A stretch of 64,000 nt of DNA, taken from NCBI RefSeq assembly GCF_023101765.2, contig NC_064216.1:3562501-3626500 (forward strand). Reading direction: 5' to 3'. Made by a program: the position numbers and the translations under genes. How positions within the stretch are numbered: position 1 is the first letter of the stretch; every line of letters starts with the position of its first letter. Positions 10,799 to 22,149 of this stretch are shown piece by piece. The notes beneath the pieces were generated by a model, which was given only the letters and a program-made list of their open reading frames with translations, had not been told where the DNA came from and made no database searches. This DNA comes from Spodoptera frugiperda. Its lineage: Eukaryota; Arthropoda; Insecta; Lepidoptera; Noctuidae.

Positions 10799-11324
10799 CT
10801 CTAGGACATTTAAATCATAGTTGTTTTCAGATACTATAATGAGTCAAGGATTTTAATTCACCTAAAACTGTGTAAGTACCAAAAAGGGGTACTAATAATG
10901 AATCATCATCATACCTAGAAAATTAAGTATTACACCGACCACTCTACCAACCAATTACATTAAAAACTACACACGCACATATATACACACGTAATTATCA
11001 ATAATGTAACCTTGTAAGTAATGTCCATTAACTGGGCAGCCAATTTGTTTCTTTAATTCTCAGAAATCTGGCCGTTTCAATTTCACTCGGCTTGTGTTTC
11101 GCTAGGGACACGGGCTGACGGCCTGTCATGTCGAATATGGACGCTGCCGGTCGACTGTGTAAGCATAATTGTTCTGTTTTCTTTGTTGTACTCATATGGG
11201 GATCATGTGGGATTAATTACTTTTCTATGTTCTAGATGTTTGTGTGACTTGTTAAGAGGGTTAGGTTTTGATAATGTGAAGGGATAAAGTCTGGAAGAGA
11301 TTTTGTCAGTCTAACTCCATTTGA
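10799..11324. other. non-coding, nothing recognised
   Basis: AT-rich sequence; no supportable feature. Confidence 0.5.
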
Positions 11325-11482
11325 AGCTACATTTTGGAACGAGCACCTAGCTTCACTGACGGACTATTATTTATTTCTTTATTTGTTGACGTTTCAAAAG
11401 TACATAATATACATATTACATTATACATAATATACATATTATATTATAGTTTATTGGGAATAAATGATTTGACTTTGACGTT
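11325..11482 (+). mobile_element. LINE-type 3' end
   Basis: GAACGAGCACCTAGCTTCAC followed by TGACGGA, an A/T-rich interval and a terminal GGAATAAATGATTTGACTTT. The same start and end phrases bracket the 2-kb insertion at 58306-60484. The ATAATATACATATTAC segment is internally duplicated. The GAATAAATGATTTGACTTTG terminus is characteristic of insect CR1/Jockey-type LINE 3' ends. Confidence 0.6.
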
Positions 11483-11546
11483 TTATGAAGATGGGGATTC
11501 CATTCTTACATTAATGTTTTCTTTTTAAAGTCCTAGAGTTGGGTCA

Positions 11547-11717
11547 CCCACTATAGAATTTTCTCCTGCATCGTGGTTGCGTTAACAAACACATATTTCA
11601 CATACACATCGCACCCATATTTAAAAAAATAAATGTGGATTACATGAGAAATTGATCCGTGTCTCGAACCAGGAACACGTTGCGCAGCAGTCAGTATACC
11701 AACCATAGTTTACCTCG
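11547..11717 (-). mobile_element. SINE-2, diverged full-length copy
   Basis: The reverse complement has a tRNA-like head with TGCGCAACGTG, B box CCTGGTTCGAGACACGG and ATCAATTTCTCATGTAATCCAC. It then has GGGTGCGATGTGTATGTGAA, TGTTTGTTAACGCAACCACG and TGCAGGAGAAAATTCTATAG, parallel to the 42916 copy but strongly diverged. Confidence 0.75.
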
Positions 11718-11782
11718 CTATTAAATTTGAATAATAACAGAAAAATGGAAATATATATACGTGTCATTAGCACCTTTCTACC

Positions 11783-11937
11783 TTTTTTTTTGGGAGGAAA
11801 TCATCCAATGATTTCTATCCTTTGGTGTGGCGATAGAGTGTCAGGCGTTTACTGACTAAAAACCATCCCGTTCCTTCTCCCGGTTTGGGCTGGAGTCCCG
11901 GCAACCCTCAGTGCCCAGTCATCTGCAGCTCCGGAGC
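11783..11937 (+). repeat. family A short interspersed repeat
   Basis: Starts with poly(T), then GGAGGAAATCATCCAATGAT, a degenerate GGTGTGGCGATAGAGTGTCAGG, CCATCCCGTTCCTTCTCC and GGCTGGAGTCCCGGCAACCC. All family blocks are present in order. Confidence 0.85.
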
Positions 11938-13320
11938 CGAGCCTAACCTTATCAAAAAGACAGAATGTTTAATATATTACGAGTTCCAAGAAAATTGTAG
12001 GTAACTGGTACTGACGTAAGTATACTGGAAACGAATTAAAATGTCTTGCTCTTTGAAAAAGTTAGTAGCACCTACCTTGACCGATTCAATCGATCGATCG
12101 AAGCGATAGCCACTGGAATAGAGACAATCGATACTTTTGCATTTAAAATGTAACTGAATAGTTACACCTGTACTGTGGCATGACGGTTTCAGTCTGAGAA
12201 GTATAATGTTTTCAGGCAAGCCAAATTACCAACAGCAGACTCCGTATTAAATGAATGTGAATTTACAAAAATCCGAGATAAGATCCAATAATATTTCATC
12301 CGAATCAGGAATTGAAATCGGTCTCAATTGCTTTTGATTGCTCTATTATCTATAATATAAAAATAAGTCGTGTTTTCCTTCCTGACGCTATAACTCCAGA
12401 ACGCACGAACCGATTTCCACGATTTTGCCATCATTGGGAAGGTCTCGGGCTCCGTGAGGTTTATAGCAGAAACTGAAAAAAAGAAAATTCAGGAAATAAT
12501 CAAAAGAAAAGCAGGGTATCAGGGAAAATCATTGGTGGTGAAACGGAGTTCGCCTGGTTTGCTATTACATTTATATATTTTTCGTTAATCTTTAGTTAAT
12601 TGTAACACTTTAGTTAATCGTCAATATTATATATATCTGTGGAGGCTTGTCATTAGCAACTTAATTATATATTTTTGTTACCTATTCTGTTATTAGTCTG
12701 TAAACAAAGAAGTATCTAATCCATTTAGACTAATAAATAAAATAGGATTGTATGTTTGTAGTATTAAAACTAACCGCTTTTATGTATTATTATACATACG
12801 CGAAAATAATATTTTTTTCAAATTTTTTAGAATGTGCTGCCTCTGGCTGATTGTTCCGGCTAATCTCTGTTATGACTGGACCAATTTGGACAGCATTTTA
12901 TTGGCAGGTAGCTAATGTATTAAGGAATAACTGAGGCTAATTTTGTCAGTTACACAGTCCGTAATCCATGCGAGCGAAACCTTGTCATCAGCTAGTATCA
13001 CTAATAAAAACAACAAATATCTGAGAAACAACTCTCGAATGTTCCATAAGTATTATCTTATTTCTACATCTCGTGTTTTCTGCGAAGTTATTGACATTTG
13101 GAATAGTATCAATAGCCAACTTGTTTTCTCTTAGGCCATAATAAGTAATACAATCCTATTATCTGGACTAATTAACTACATATCATGTTCTTTGTTGTAG
13201 ATATTTTTATTAAGAAAAGATAAAGTCTTACTGGTTTAGCTGAAAGCTTTTACTTTATTTTTTTGTTCAGCTTCAAGGCTATTAAGACTTAAAAGAGCAA
13301 GTAGGGCTGATGAACGATAG
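11938..13320. other. non-coding; probable unclassified repeats
   Basis: No gene recognised. The stretch at about 12345-12560 (TCCTTCCTGACGCTATAACT, CCAGAACGCACGAACCGATT, TCTCGGGCTCCGTGAGG) has the look of a dispersed lepidopteran repeat, but there is no second copy here to prove it. Around 12085-12130 there are ATCGATCGATCGA palindromes. Confidence 0.4.
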
Positions 13321-13471
13321 GGAGCTTTGGACTGCCTAGCGGGTTTACCGGGGCTCCGACTCGAAAAGCAGAAGTAGGAACGGGGTGGTTTTGGTCAATA
13401 AGAGTCTGATACTCCCTCTCACCTTACCCAAGACAGAAGAAGACATTAGATGATTTTCCCCCTTAAAAAAG
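13321..13471 (-). repeat. family A short interspersed repeat
   Basis: Reverse sense: GGACTGCCTAGCGGGTTTAC, CGGGGCTCCGACTCG, AGGAACGGGGTGGTTTTGGT, AAGAGTCTGATACTCCCTCT, GATGATTTTCCCCCTTAAAA. It ends in an A-rich tract. Confidence 0.9.
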
Positions 13472-14244
13472 GGGATCGGGATGAAAATAACAGGGGTAGA
13501 TTATGGCCTGGAATAACACAAGGGTGTCATTGGAACCGAGTCTTAAAATAATAAGGTTACTCAACTAGTTTCAAGTCACGCCAAGGACCTATAATCACAA
13601 GTGGCATATATGACGAGGCAACAACCAACACGATGAGACTTGCGTAGTATGCGTAGTCTATTTTTTATTGTATGGTTACTGGTTATCCATGCATTAAGTA
13701 CTACTAATACCTTTTAAATCACTTTTATTCTAATCATCCCTTCTTCTAACTTTCTTCTTCTTTTATCTTCCCAAATCAGGGATGATTTTAATCTTAGTTC
13801 TCCATTTCAAAAATTAATTCCATATTATTGTTTTTCACTGCATTAAAGTCTATTTTGCTTTGAAACCAAGGCTTGATTATTTCCCCTTATCCCCATTTTA
13901 CCTACGTGGGGTAAGACCGTGTTCATATAGTAATCAGATTCGACTGAATGTCAGTATCTATTAACGTTGCTGACATTTGCCCTTTACGTCCCGCTAGTTA
14001 GGATGTGAAGATATTGATTCGATCTGTTTTAAGCTCATTCGGCTCCACTGATTATTATCAGTGAAGTGTGTATTATGTAGAGGTGTAATGGATGGTTTTG
14101 TGAAATGTTAATAGGATTTTGTAATGGTTATATGTATATTATACAAAAGAAAGTTATTGATTAATAAAAAAAAACATGAGATTAATTAGATTTGTTTAAA
14201 ATAAAAAAGGAATATTACAATATGATAATATGATAAATGTAAAA
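13472..14244. other. non-coding, nothing recognised
   Basis: AT-rich sequence with no supportable feature. Confidence 0.5.
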
Positions 14245-14395
14245 GTTCGTTTATTTGGATGTTCGAATGTTAATCCGTCAATCGCGCTGAAACTACTGAA
14301 CGGATTTTGATGAAATTTGGTATACAAACAGAATATGAACTCATTTAGGTGATAGGAATCATAGGGCGAAGCCGCTGGCAGAAGCTAGTTTAAAA
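14245..14395 (+). repeat. family E-type dispersed repeat end
   Basis: GCGCTGAAACTACTGAACGG, ATTTTGATGAAATTTGGTAT and a closing GCGAAGCCGCTGGCAGAAGC-TAG form the typical terminal stretch of a widespread lepidopteran repeat type. Related phrases occur at 19580-19736 and 62815-62965. Confidence 0.5.
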
Positions 14396-14569
14396 CAAAT
14401 AATTTTATAATCAAATAAAACTTTAAATATATAGGCCTTCATTTTTTCATTATTTCCATTAAAGCACTCACAGTCAGTTCTTGGAGCATATCAGTTTGTT
14501 GGAAATTGGCCGTTTTGAGACATGAAGAATTTTCGAGAAGCTAAAGAATCTTCTCCTTTATGTATATTT

Positions 14570-14835
14570 ATTATGGTATAAGCAATCGTCACCGTCACAC
14601 CTGAAACACCAGAGACGTTACTAGTGCGTTACCGACCTTTAGCGGTTAGGAATTTAAAGGTTGTTCGGGAATCGTGGATTGAGAAAATTAGGAAGGGGAG
14701 TAAATCGACCACCTCACTGACAATACGAAACACAGCGCAAACGTTGTTTCACGTCGGTTTTCTGTGAGGCCGTGGTATCTCACACCGGTCGAACCAGCCC
14801 ATTTGTGCCGAAGCATGGCTCTTCCACACTTGAAT
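14570..14835 (+). repeat. family C dispersed repeat
   Basis: TTATGGTATAAGCAATCGTC, CCTGAAACACCAGAGACGTT, GGTTAGGAATTTAAAGG, CACAGCGCAAACGTTGTTTC, TCTGTGAGGCCGTGGTATCT and GTGCCGAAGCATGGCTCTTC appear in the family order. It lacks the CCGGTAAACGAGCAGA block just after the start. Confidence 0.85.
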
Positions 14836-15567
14836 GGTACATATCCATATATGTACATTATCGACAGTAAACCAAGCTCAAGCCTTTACAGCGATCGATT
14901 CGCGTTATTAACTTAGAGCTACGAGTTTTCCTTCGAGGAAAATACGTCGTGTTTTTATTACTTTAAGCATAGTACGAGTAACCTCCTTAGTACGTAATCA
15001 GTTTAAAAATAAAATCTCAAAAACATTGGCATAAAAATTCTTGGAAAATGTGTTCACCTTTACCTAATCATTTGGTTATGGCATCATTTACTCTTAAAGT
15101 TTTGCCCGGAATAATATTCTTACTTTGTTAGGACCTCCAAAGCAAAACGACAGTCAGTCACTGTTCAGTATGAAGTTCAAGATAATTACAAAAATCAGAA
15201 AACTGAATCCTAAAGTACGACTAATGATTCTTAATCTACATAATTATCGCATAAGCTGACGCCAAATTACAACAAAAAAAAATGTGTTAACTAAGATTCA
15301 CTCAAGAAACAACAACGAAATAAAAGAACAACAAAACAATCGTATTTCAATTGAAATGATAAAACACAAAACAAACAAACATTCGATACAATACAAAACA
15401 AAAATAACACATCATAGGCACTCGCTAACAAGGACATTTTCTTACATTGAAAAGAAATGGAATAAAAAGGTAGGCGCGTTGTTAGGCAACGGAGAAGTAT
15501 TGGGAAAATCCTTACAACTGCTGGCTTCGATCCGAAGACACTCTATTGTTCCGAGTTAGACGACTAA
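14836..15567. other. non-coding, nothing recognised
   Basis: A 91-codon open frame at 15284-15559 is Asn/Lys/Thr/Ile/His-rich, as expected of chance frames in A-rich DNA, and has no recognisable sequence. No other feature. Confidence 0.5.
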
Positions 15568-16110
15568 GGGCGTTTGTCCACCGCCGCCGTCACCGCCACC
15601 GTCACCGAGGACGAGATGACGGCGCCGGTCGACGGTACATACATTTTACATTACATTACTAACGCCCGAATACTGAAATGCTACTCAATTTTAAGTTGTA
15701 CTTAAATATCGTGCTATCTCTGTCATTTTATAAAGAATTGATTAGGGACAGAACTAGGTTTGAGAGCGTCTTAAAATTGAGTGACGTTTGAGTATTTGAC
15801 CATTAGCCGCGTGTCCACTGCACATCCGTCACCCGAGTTGCCGTCATCCTGGCCACCGAAATTGCGAGTAGACCGGCGTGACCGCTAGATCGTCGCCCGA
15901 GATTTTGATGGTGCCTGCAATACAAACACATAGGAACTTGAGCACACACTGCCGTCGCACCGTACACAAGCTCAGTTATTAGGTATTTTGTTTGTATTCG
16001 GTGGACAAACGATCGCAGTTACGTCATATTAAACTCGGCCCGAAATAATCTCGTTCTCTTTTTCTTCTTCTCGGTGACGGTCCGGTGATGGCGGCGGTGG
16101 ACAAACGCCC
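15568..16110. mobile_element. MITE with long GC-rich TIRs and TAA target duplication
   Basis: A 543-bp element. The left arm GGGCGTTTGTCCACCGCCGC-CGTCACCG pairs with the right arm CGGTGACGGTCCGGTGATGG followed by CGGCGGTGGACAAACGCCC. Direct TAA on both sides (15565-15567, 16111-16113) is the 3-bp duplication expected of PIF/Harbinger-type movement. No coding capacity. It carries a second inverted-repeat element at 15659-15806. Confidence 0.9.
15659..15806. mobile_element. MITE nested inside the 15568-16110 MITE
   Basis: Left arm CTAACGCCCGAATACTGAAA-TGCTACTCAATTTTAAG; the right arm is its imperfect inverted repeat, CTTAAAATTGAGTGACGTTT then GAGTATTTGACCATTAG. The AT-rich interior contrasts with the GC-rich host MITE. 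Confidence 0.8.
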
Positions 16111-17257
16111 TAAGGGCCACGTCGCACTTGCGATTTATAGCCGGATGAGTTTTCAAGAACTTTCTAGACGTATTTTTGTTTGAAAGGCGCTTTTATGTTT
16201 GTGAAGTCGGTGTTGAAGTTTGATAAGTAAGGATAAATGAAATAGACAGATTCTGTCTACGTTTTTTTTGGCAGCTGGGGTCGATATAGCTATAAATAGC
16301 TGAAGAAAACTAGATGGTAACAATTATTTCATGTGTCATATGATAACTATTTATATTGCAAAAGTGAAATGGTTTATAGCTACGTTATTTATAGCATGAA
16401 GCAAGTACAAAGAGAAGATGTCATAATGTGATTAATATTTAATAAATAAGTAAAAAGGTTATAAGCACTCAGAAAGTGGCACATTAAAATGTGAACAATT
16501 GGTAACGTGTTTGTAGTATGAGACCGCTAGATGGAAAACAGAGAACCTGTAAGGTGTCACGGATTATGTTAAAGGGAAATTCAGTTATGAGATCCCTTTG
16601 TATTTGCTTCATGATTTGTGGTAATAGTATCATCATATGCTACGTCTAAAAACTCCATCGTCATCGTAATCAGCTCTACACATCCGAAAACCTAACAACC
16701 TATCAACCATTGGATCAAACAGAAATAGATTTTCATCAAAATCTAATAAAAGAACAGGCTTGCTATATAAAAAAAAATCAATACGCTTGTTTTAAAGCTT
16801 AGGGCATTGTTTGGAAGTTTTGTTTGTCCCCTAACTGTAGATCAACTGAAAATATATTTTCTATTTTAGTTGGAACATTTTCCGCTCGAATGGTTCTCTA
16901 AAAATGGCAATACAGTTGATTGGAGTGTGTCAGTTGTAGCGATAGCTTTTGTTTCCCAGGGGGCACGTGGAAGTAGAATTACATGCGAAAAAAGGTGGGT
17001 ATTGATGTAGATACTCGATTAGTTTAGAACATTTGGATATTGAGTTGAGATGATGGTTTAGGATTTATACAGTTCCTTGGGTTAGAAGTTGGTCTACGGA
17101 CGGCGAGCAAGGGTAGCTCGCTGCTCGACTAGGACCAAACCCGTGCGTAAGGCGCGTCGCGTTCCGGGCGCGTAAATAAAACGGGAAACGCCTTCTAAAG
17201 TTACAGTAAGAACCTGAATTTATAAGTCGGTAACATACTTGACACCTTCTCTTAAGT
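16111..17257. other. non-coding; one GC-rich islet
   Basis: No gene recognised. At about 17100-17190 a GC-rich islet contains GGCGCGTCGCGTTCCGGGCG. Its GCGCGTCGCGT core (17152-17162) recurs at 56473-56483 in a similar islet, suggesting a shared repeat. Confidence 0.4.
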
Positions 17258-17375
17258 CTGAAAAATACTATGCTGAAAAAACCGCATCAAAATCAGTTTA
17301 ACCAAACGCGAGAACATGACGCAAAAACATACATACATACAGGTCAAACTGAAAACGTCCTTATGTTTGGAATCG
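17258..17375 (+). repeat. family D dispersed repeat
   Basis: AAGTCTGAAAAATACTATGC, CCGCATCAAAATCAGTTTAA, CCAAACGCGAGAACATGACG, then an ACATACATACAGGT run and GTCCTTATGTTTGGAATCG. Confidence 0.7.
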
Positions 17376-17630
17376 ATAAAAAAGACATAATTTTCATCCA
17401 CACCCACCTATTTCTTCCCAGCCAATCGCCATTAAAGTCGACGTTGTTCAAGTAAACATAAAAAAAAAACTATATTCCACATTTTCCTTGAAGTAACTAC
17501 CTACGAAGATCTCTTTAAGTTGCTAGGCAACTAGTCAGGCTCTCGTTCCAACTACGCAGAACATTTTCTAACATCTTTATACCTAGTATACTGTGTCGCA
17601 CAATATTGGAAAATGGTTTCCTTTTATATA

Positions 17631-17842
17631 GCAACGTCACGCCTTTTATCTCCGAAGGGGTAGACAGAAGTGCACATTAAGGCACGTGTTGCCGTTATGC
17701 AATAATGTACACCCACTTTTCACCATTTGTGTTATAAGTCCCATGTAATGGGGGTGAGCCTATTGCCATATACTGGGCACAATTCCAGACTCCGTGCTAC
17801 TACTGAGAAATTTTCGAAAATCCGAAAAATGCCCCGTAGTAC
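17631..17842 (-). mobile_element. SINE-1, 5'-truncated
   Basis: The reverse complement gives the SINE-1 body and tail: ATTTCTCAGTAGTAGCACGG, GTCTGGAATTGTGCCCAGTA, TATGGCAATAGGCTCACCCC, CATTACATGGGACTTATAAC, TACCCCTTCGGAGATAAAAG and GCGTGACGTTGC. The tRNA-like head is absent. Confidence 0.9.
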
Positions 17843-17878
17843 AGAAAATGGATAACTTTTATAAAACCGCACAATTGC

Positions 17879-17977
17879 ACACATTGATGTTTCATGTCTG
17901 GGTGTCGTGTGTATGTGAACTTTTATGTTTGTAAACGCACCCACGACACAGGAGGAAATCCTAGTGTGGGGTGACAT
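17879..17977 (+). mobile_element. SINE-2 3' portion
   Basis: TTTCATGTCTGGGTGTCGTG, TGTATGTGAACTTTTATGTT, TGTAAACGCACCCACGACAC and AGGAGGAAATCCTAGTGTGG, ending in GGTGAC and an A-rich tail (ATTAAAAAAAATAAAG). It lies directly beside the SINE-1 fragment. Confidence 0.85.
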
Positions 17978-19579
17978 TAAAAAAAATAAAGAAACAAAAA
18001 CGTAGGTGAACTGAAATAAGATCCGTAAAAATAGGAGGAAAAACTTTAGAAAACCTGTTTATTGTTGATGAAAATAGGAAAAGAAAAGAAGTGTCTTATT
18101 TGAAGTACTAGTTTGAGTTAATTTTAGCCCACAACTCCTATAGATACCTATAAGATTTTAAGTTAGTCCTCGCTTATATATCCACGGAACTAACATGCCA
18201 TATTTTAGGTTTATACATATTTCATTCGACTTTGTCTTGTCTGTCGGTTATACAGTCAGTAAGACAAAAGCTTAAAAACAATCTTAAACTAAAAATCACG
18301 AGACCAAAAAAATGTTTATTGTATTTCGAATAGTAGACCTTAAGACAATGTCAATAAGTTCAATTTATTTAACTAAAGAACATACAACTGATATTAAAAT
18401 AAAACCCATTTAAAAACATAATTGCTAGACAACAACAAACTATCAAAAGATTATTAAACAAAACACAAAGCCGTTAAAACAGCATCCAAATTACAGAGAA
18501 ATATGATCAAAATCTACAGCCCTCTGAATTCGAGTTTGTATTAAAACAGATTTAATTCAGGCTACAAAATGTCTGGCTAGATTTTCAGACTAATTTGGGG
18601 CTTATGTGGTTGGGGATCGGCCGCTGAGTCTGGATTTAGTTACCTCCCTATTTCTCTACTTATTGTTCGAAATGGAATGAGAGCTTCTACAATTATTTGG
18701 TTTTGGATTTAATATAAGCGTTGTTTCGTTAGCTGTGCTACTGTGTTTGTTTGTAATTGGTTTATTTCGTGTTTATTAACTTAGTTTTTATGTTTTATTA
18801 GTCGTTTCTTTTTGTTGGAAATACTTTTAAGATAAATGAAAAATATATTACGTACATGCGTACGTACTCACGTGCGTGCATAGTATACGTGTATCATCAA
18901 CTTAAAGTCTCTATCAGTCCACCGTGGGCGTCTAGTCCACCTTTTTATTTTCCATATATCTTATTTATATTACCTTTTTATATTACGTAAGAGACGTAAA
19001 AAGGTGGTTTCTAATCATAAGGAACGTAAATCACCATTCTTTAATTTTAACCTCATTTTAAAATACCTAAAACTCAATCTGTCATAATCTCATCATGACC
19101 AAATTGCTGGGTTGTAGCAGTGATAACAAAGTGTGGTGTACCCTTAACCCACCTAGTAGTATATCTATTAGAAACATATTAGTTACTGTACTTAAACCCA
19201 AAATGTGTGAGATGACAATGATCATGTTCGGTAGCTGTCAGTCTCAATGATCCATCTCTATCAGTTGATATGGCTGCTAGAGATAGAATTTTGACGTATT
19301 TCGAGGGGACGATGTGTCTAAATTCTACCTTTAATAACCAAATCTAGCGGCGGACAGGTTATTGAGATTGGCTGTTAGTAATCATACATTGCCCTGAGTA
19401 AAGGAAGATTTAGTGATTACAGTAAAATTGTTTTCATCAGTTTTATTAAACTGGGCAAAGTATAATACTTGTTAAGTGATTAACCAAACAATTTAGAAAA
19501 TTTAACGTTTCAAAATTTAAAGAATTTATGTTTGGAAGTGCATTTTGTTACAAAACTAGCTTCTAGTGCCTTCACTTGA
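17978..19579. other. non-coding
   Basis: No gene recognised. A hairpin (TCCACCTTTTTA at 18937 against TAAAAAGGTGG at about 19000) and a weak inverted-repeat pair (AGCTGTCAGTCTCAATGATC at 19229 against GGTTATTGAGATTGGCTGTT near 19357) suggest decayed short TIR elements. Confidence 0.4.
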
Positions 19580-19736
19580 GTTCCAATGGGATAAAAATGT
19601 GGTATCTTATCGCCTTAGTCAACTCATACCCTGCCTGTATAGAAAATTATATCAAAATCCGTAGTTTTAACGTAATTGACAGACAAACATCTAAACCAAC
19701 AAACTTTCTCATTTATAATATTAGTGTGATAGTTGT
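19580..19736 (+). repeat. family E-type dispersed repeat end
   Basis: TATCAAAATCCGTAGTTTTA, then ACGTAATTGACAGACAAACA and CTCATTTATAATATTAGTGT. The order (a 'flatten' phrase, an ACAAACA run, TTTATAATATTAGTR) matches the 62815-62965 copy. A shorter relic of the same terminus is at 20245-20300. Confidence 0.5.
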
Positions 19737-21406
19737 AATTAGTTTGCGGCTTTGCCTACACTAGCTGATAATAAAAAGTAGCCTTTATTATTCCATTCCA
19801 GTGTTATATGTCTACTTCCTCCATCTTCCCTACCTTTCACTTCAAATCCTATCAGTAACTTTTCTAACCTCTTTGCAAATTTTAACTGCTGAAACATCAT
19901 AAAAGGAAAATGTGAAATCCCTCAACAATTATTGGATTTTATGAACAATCTTATCTCTCGGCAACCGCCATGCAGGACAGATCAGATCATCGTATACAAA
20001 TTGAAACGAGGCTTATTTTTGTTTGGTTAATAGATTAAAGAAATAGGTGAAAGTGACTACGAGCGAAATACCTCTTTGTACCTGGTAATCCAAAGGGTAT
20101 GCCAGGAAAATAATTGGCAAACCTCCATTTGTATATCCTAGGTTGTGAACTTACTGATAGTGTTAATTTTATTTTCGTTAAACTCAATGGTGAACCTACC
20201 TCATCTTTCATACCTTCAAATTCGATCACTAACTTTTCCACGTACCAAACATTTATTTACATAAACTCACAAACTTTCGCATTTATTACTACTATTAGTA
20301 AGTTTCAATTTCAAACACCTTCATAAGTCAAGTATTGTTCAGTGTTTCGATCCGGGATTTGAACCCAGAAGGTGAAGTTAATTTATTATTATTACTTTAA
20401 CAAGAGACTTCAAAAGCTAAGTTTGAAATGAATCAAACATTCGATTTATTATTCAGTCAAAAGACCAAATTACTATATAGATAGAACCTCCCACAGACAT
20501 CCACACAAGCAAAATGAATAATTTTGTTGGAGAGAATATCTTTCAGAAGGGAAAATTCCCTTAAACTTTATACTTACCATAACAGTCCCTAATAAAATTA
20601 TACTTACAACCTTTTCATACTTACTCATCCCATTTACCAATCATTACATCTTAAAACGGCTCTCAGGATTCTCCAACAGTTAATATACAGCCTTTATAAG
20701 TCGTCCGCCTTTCAATAATGTCTTAGCGGACGCTTGTACCGTGTTGGGGTAGGCAGATGCACCCTGACGGCCTTGATATTCTAACAAAAGTATTAAGGCA
20801 GGTCAGGGCAGGATGAATGGAAAGAGAAAGTTATGTGTGTTACTTTTGTTTTATATTTTATTGTGAAATTGTTTTGTTTTTGTTTGCTTTCGCTAGGGAT
20901 TTGTTGTTGTTTGTGTTTTAGTTGTTTTTATAGGATTATTGTTATTATGCCAGTGTTTAAGTTAACTTTAAATGATATTTATTTGTGTATTTATTAGACT
21001 CTTTGTTGTTTTTATGTTTATTGTGATTAAAATTTGTGTGTATAAAGTGTGTAATATTTTTTGTTCAATTTGATTTTAGTATTTTATATTTTATTAAAAC
21101 TGAATTTAAATTCTAATAAATAAAGTGTTTATCACTGGTATATTGAAAAAATGATTTAAATATCACTGGCTTATTTTTGACCCTTTAATAATTATTTTTA
21201 GGTAATAAAACAAAATAAAATTCACTTTCACAACAAAAAATAAAAAGGAGATAAATAATCGAACACCAATTTATATACGACGATTTAATTCAATCGTTAG
21301 ACATCAATAGAATACATTTCTTAACTTAAAATTTGACTAGATAGTGACTAGAATTCCCGAGCGGGACACCTGTTGCTTATAGACGTCACAATATATGTAT
21401 AGAGTC
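19737..21406. other. non-coding downstream of the basic-protein gene
   Basis: No gene recognised. A perfect RNA polymerase III B-box-like string on the minus strand (GGTTCAAATCCCGGATCG, about 20346-20366) is probably a tRNA or SINE relic. A CTGACGGCCTTGATA/TATTAAGGCAGGTCAG hairpin lies at 20765-20808. Confidence 0.4.
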
Positions 21407-21412
21407 TTTATT
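21407..21412 (-). terminator. poly(A) signal for the 21591-22001 gene
   Basis: AATAAA on the minus strand, about 180 bp after the stop codon of the minus-strand frame; the intervening sequence has no other AATAAA. Confidence 0.5.
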
Positions 21413-21590
21413 TTGACTGGCTTTTGCCGCATCCCGAACAGGAACATTGAAACAACACTGAAGAAGAAACGTCACGGGGTCACAGGGTTAAAGAAACACA
21501 CGAGGAAGTGATCCGAAACGAAGTGGTCCGAAACGAAGAGATCCATTGTGGTGAGATTTACTTGCGGGTGGGCTCGGGGCCCAGCAATAC

Positions 21591-22001
21591 TCAGGCAACA
21601 CCTATCTCGCCTATCCCTTGCAGCAGGCGGGTGCGAAGATTGTTGAACACCGGGTGCTGGCAAGAGATGCCCAGCCCGTTCAAGAAGCGGAGTGTCTCCT
21701 GCGCGCACACCAGGAAGCCAAGCTGCTCCGGGTCCATGTCAGGTGGCACCCAGCCAATCAGATCTTCGTCGTCGAGCATGTCCTCGCGATCAGCACGCTG
21801 CAGATTTTCATCTATCTCGGCGGAGCAGATTCTTCCGAAAAGACGACGCAGGGCCTCTCTTTTCTCAGCATTCGCCGAAGAAGTTCCTCCCCGCAGCGGC
21901 TCACTGCGAGAGCGCTTACGAATTCCCTTGCGCTTAGGACGGCGCTCGGGATTTTCGTCGCGTTTACGTTTGTTCATCATTATCAGTTTGCCCGACGGCA
22001 T
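21591..22001 (-). CDS. small basic protein with Orange-like C-terminus (putative nuclear regulator)
   Basis: A 136-codon frame on the minus strand in unusually GC-rich DNA. The frame stays open 56 codons further up to an ATG at 22169. That extension has hydrophobic, Cys/Ser-rich sequence unlike the rest and looks like translated 5' UTR, so the ATG at 22001 (MPSGKLIMMNKRKRDE) is preferred; a third ATG, 8 codons in, has the better A at -3. Residues 10-35 are strongly basic (NKRKRD, RRPKRKGIRKRSRS), like a nuclear localisation or DNA-contact region. Residues 45-85 are acidic and helical (EKREALRRLFGRI, DMLDDEDLIGW). The end (LGFLVCAQETLRFL, then NLRTRLLQGIGEIG) follows the G-x-x-x-C-x-x-E-x-x-RFL...L-RxRLL spacing of Orange domains in Hairy/E(spl) proteins. 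A normal bHLH is not recognisable, so membership of that family is inference. Overlapping plus-strand frames are shadows. Confidence 0.6.
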   Translation of the reverse strand: MPSGKLIMMNKRKRDENPERRPKRKGIRKRSRSEPLRGGTSSANAEKREALRRLFGRICSAEIDENLQRADREDMLDDEDLIGWVPPDMDPEQLGFLVCAQETLRFLNGLGISCQHPVFNNLRTRLLQGIGEIGVA

Positions 22002-22149
22002 CGAAACACAAACTGCGAATGGGCTATGCACTGGGAATTGAAGGGCCTCGCGATTACACCGAGACTTGCTGTCCTTGTCTAGGGGTGGGGCGGAGCGTGC
22101 GTTAGAGCGAGACAACAAGGTCAGCTGCAGTGAGAACAGCTGGGCGAGC

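Noticed and set aside
21508..22082. Plus-strand frames of 177 and 154 codons opposite the basic-protein gene
   Set aside because: They are antisense shadows of a GC-rich coding segment; the minus-strand frame has the sensible domain-like layout, a poly(A) signal and a promoter-like upstream region.
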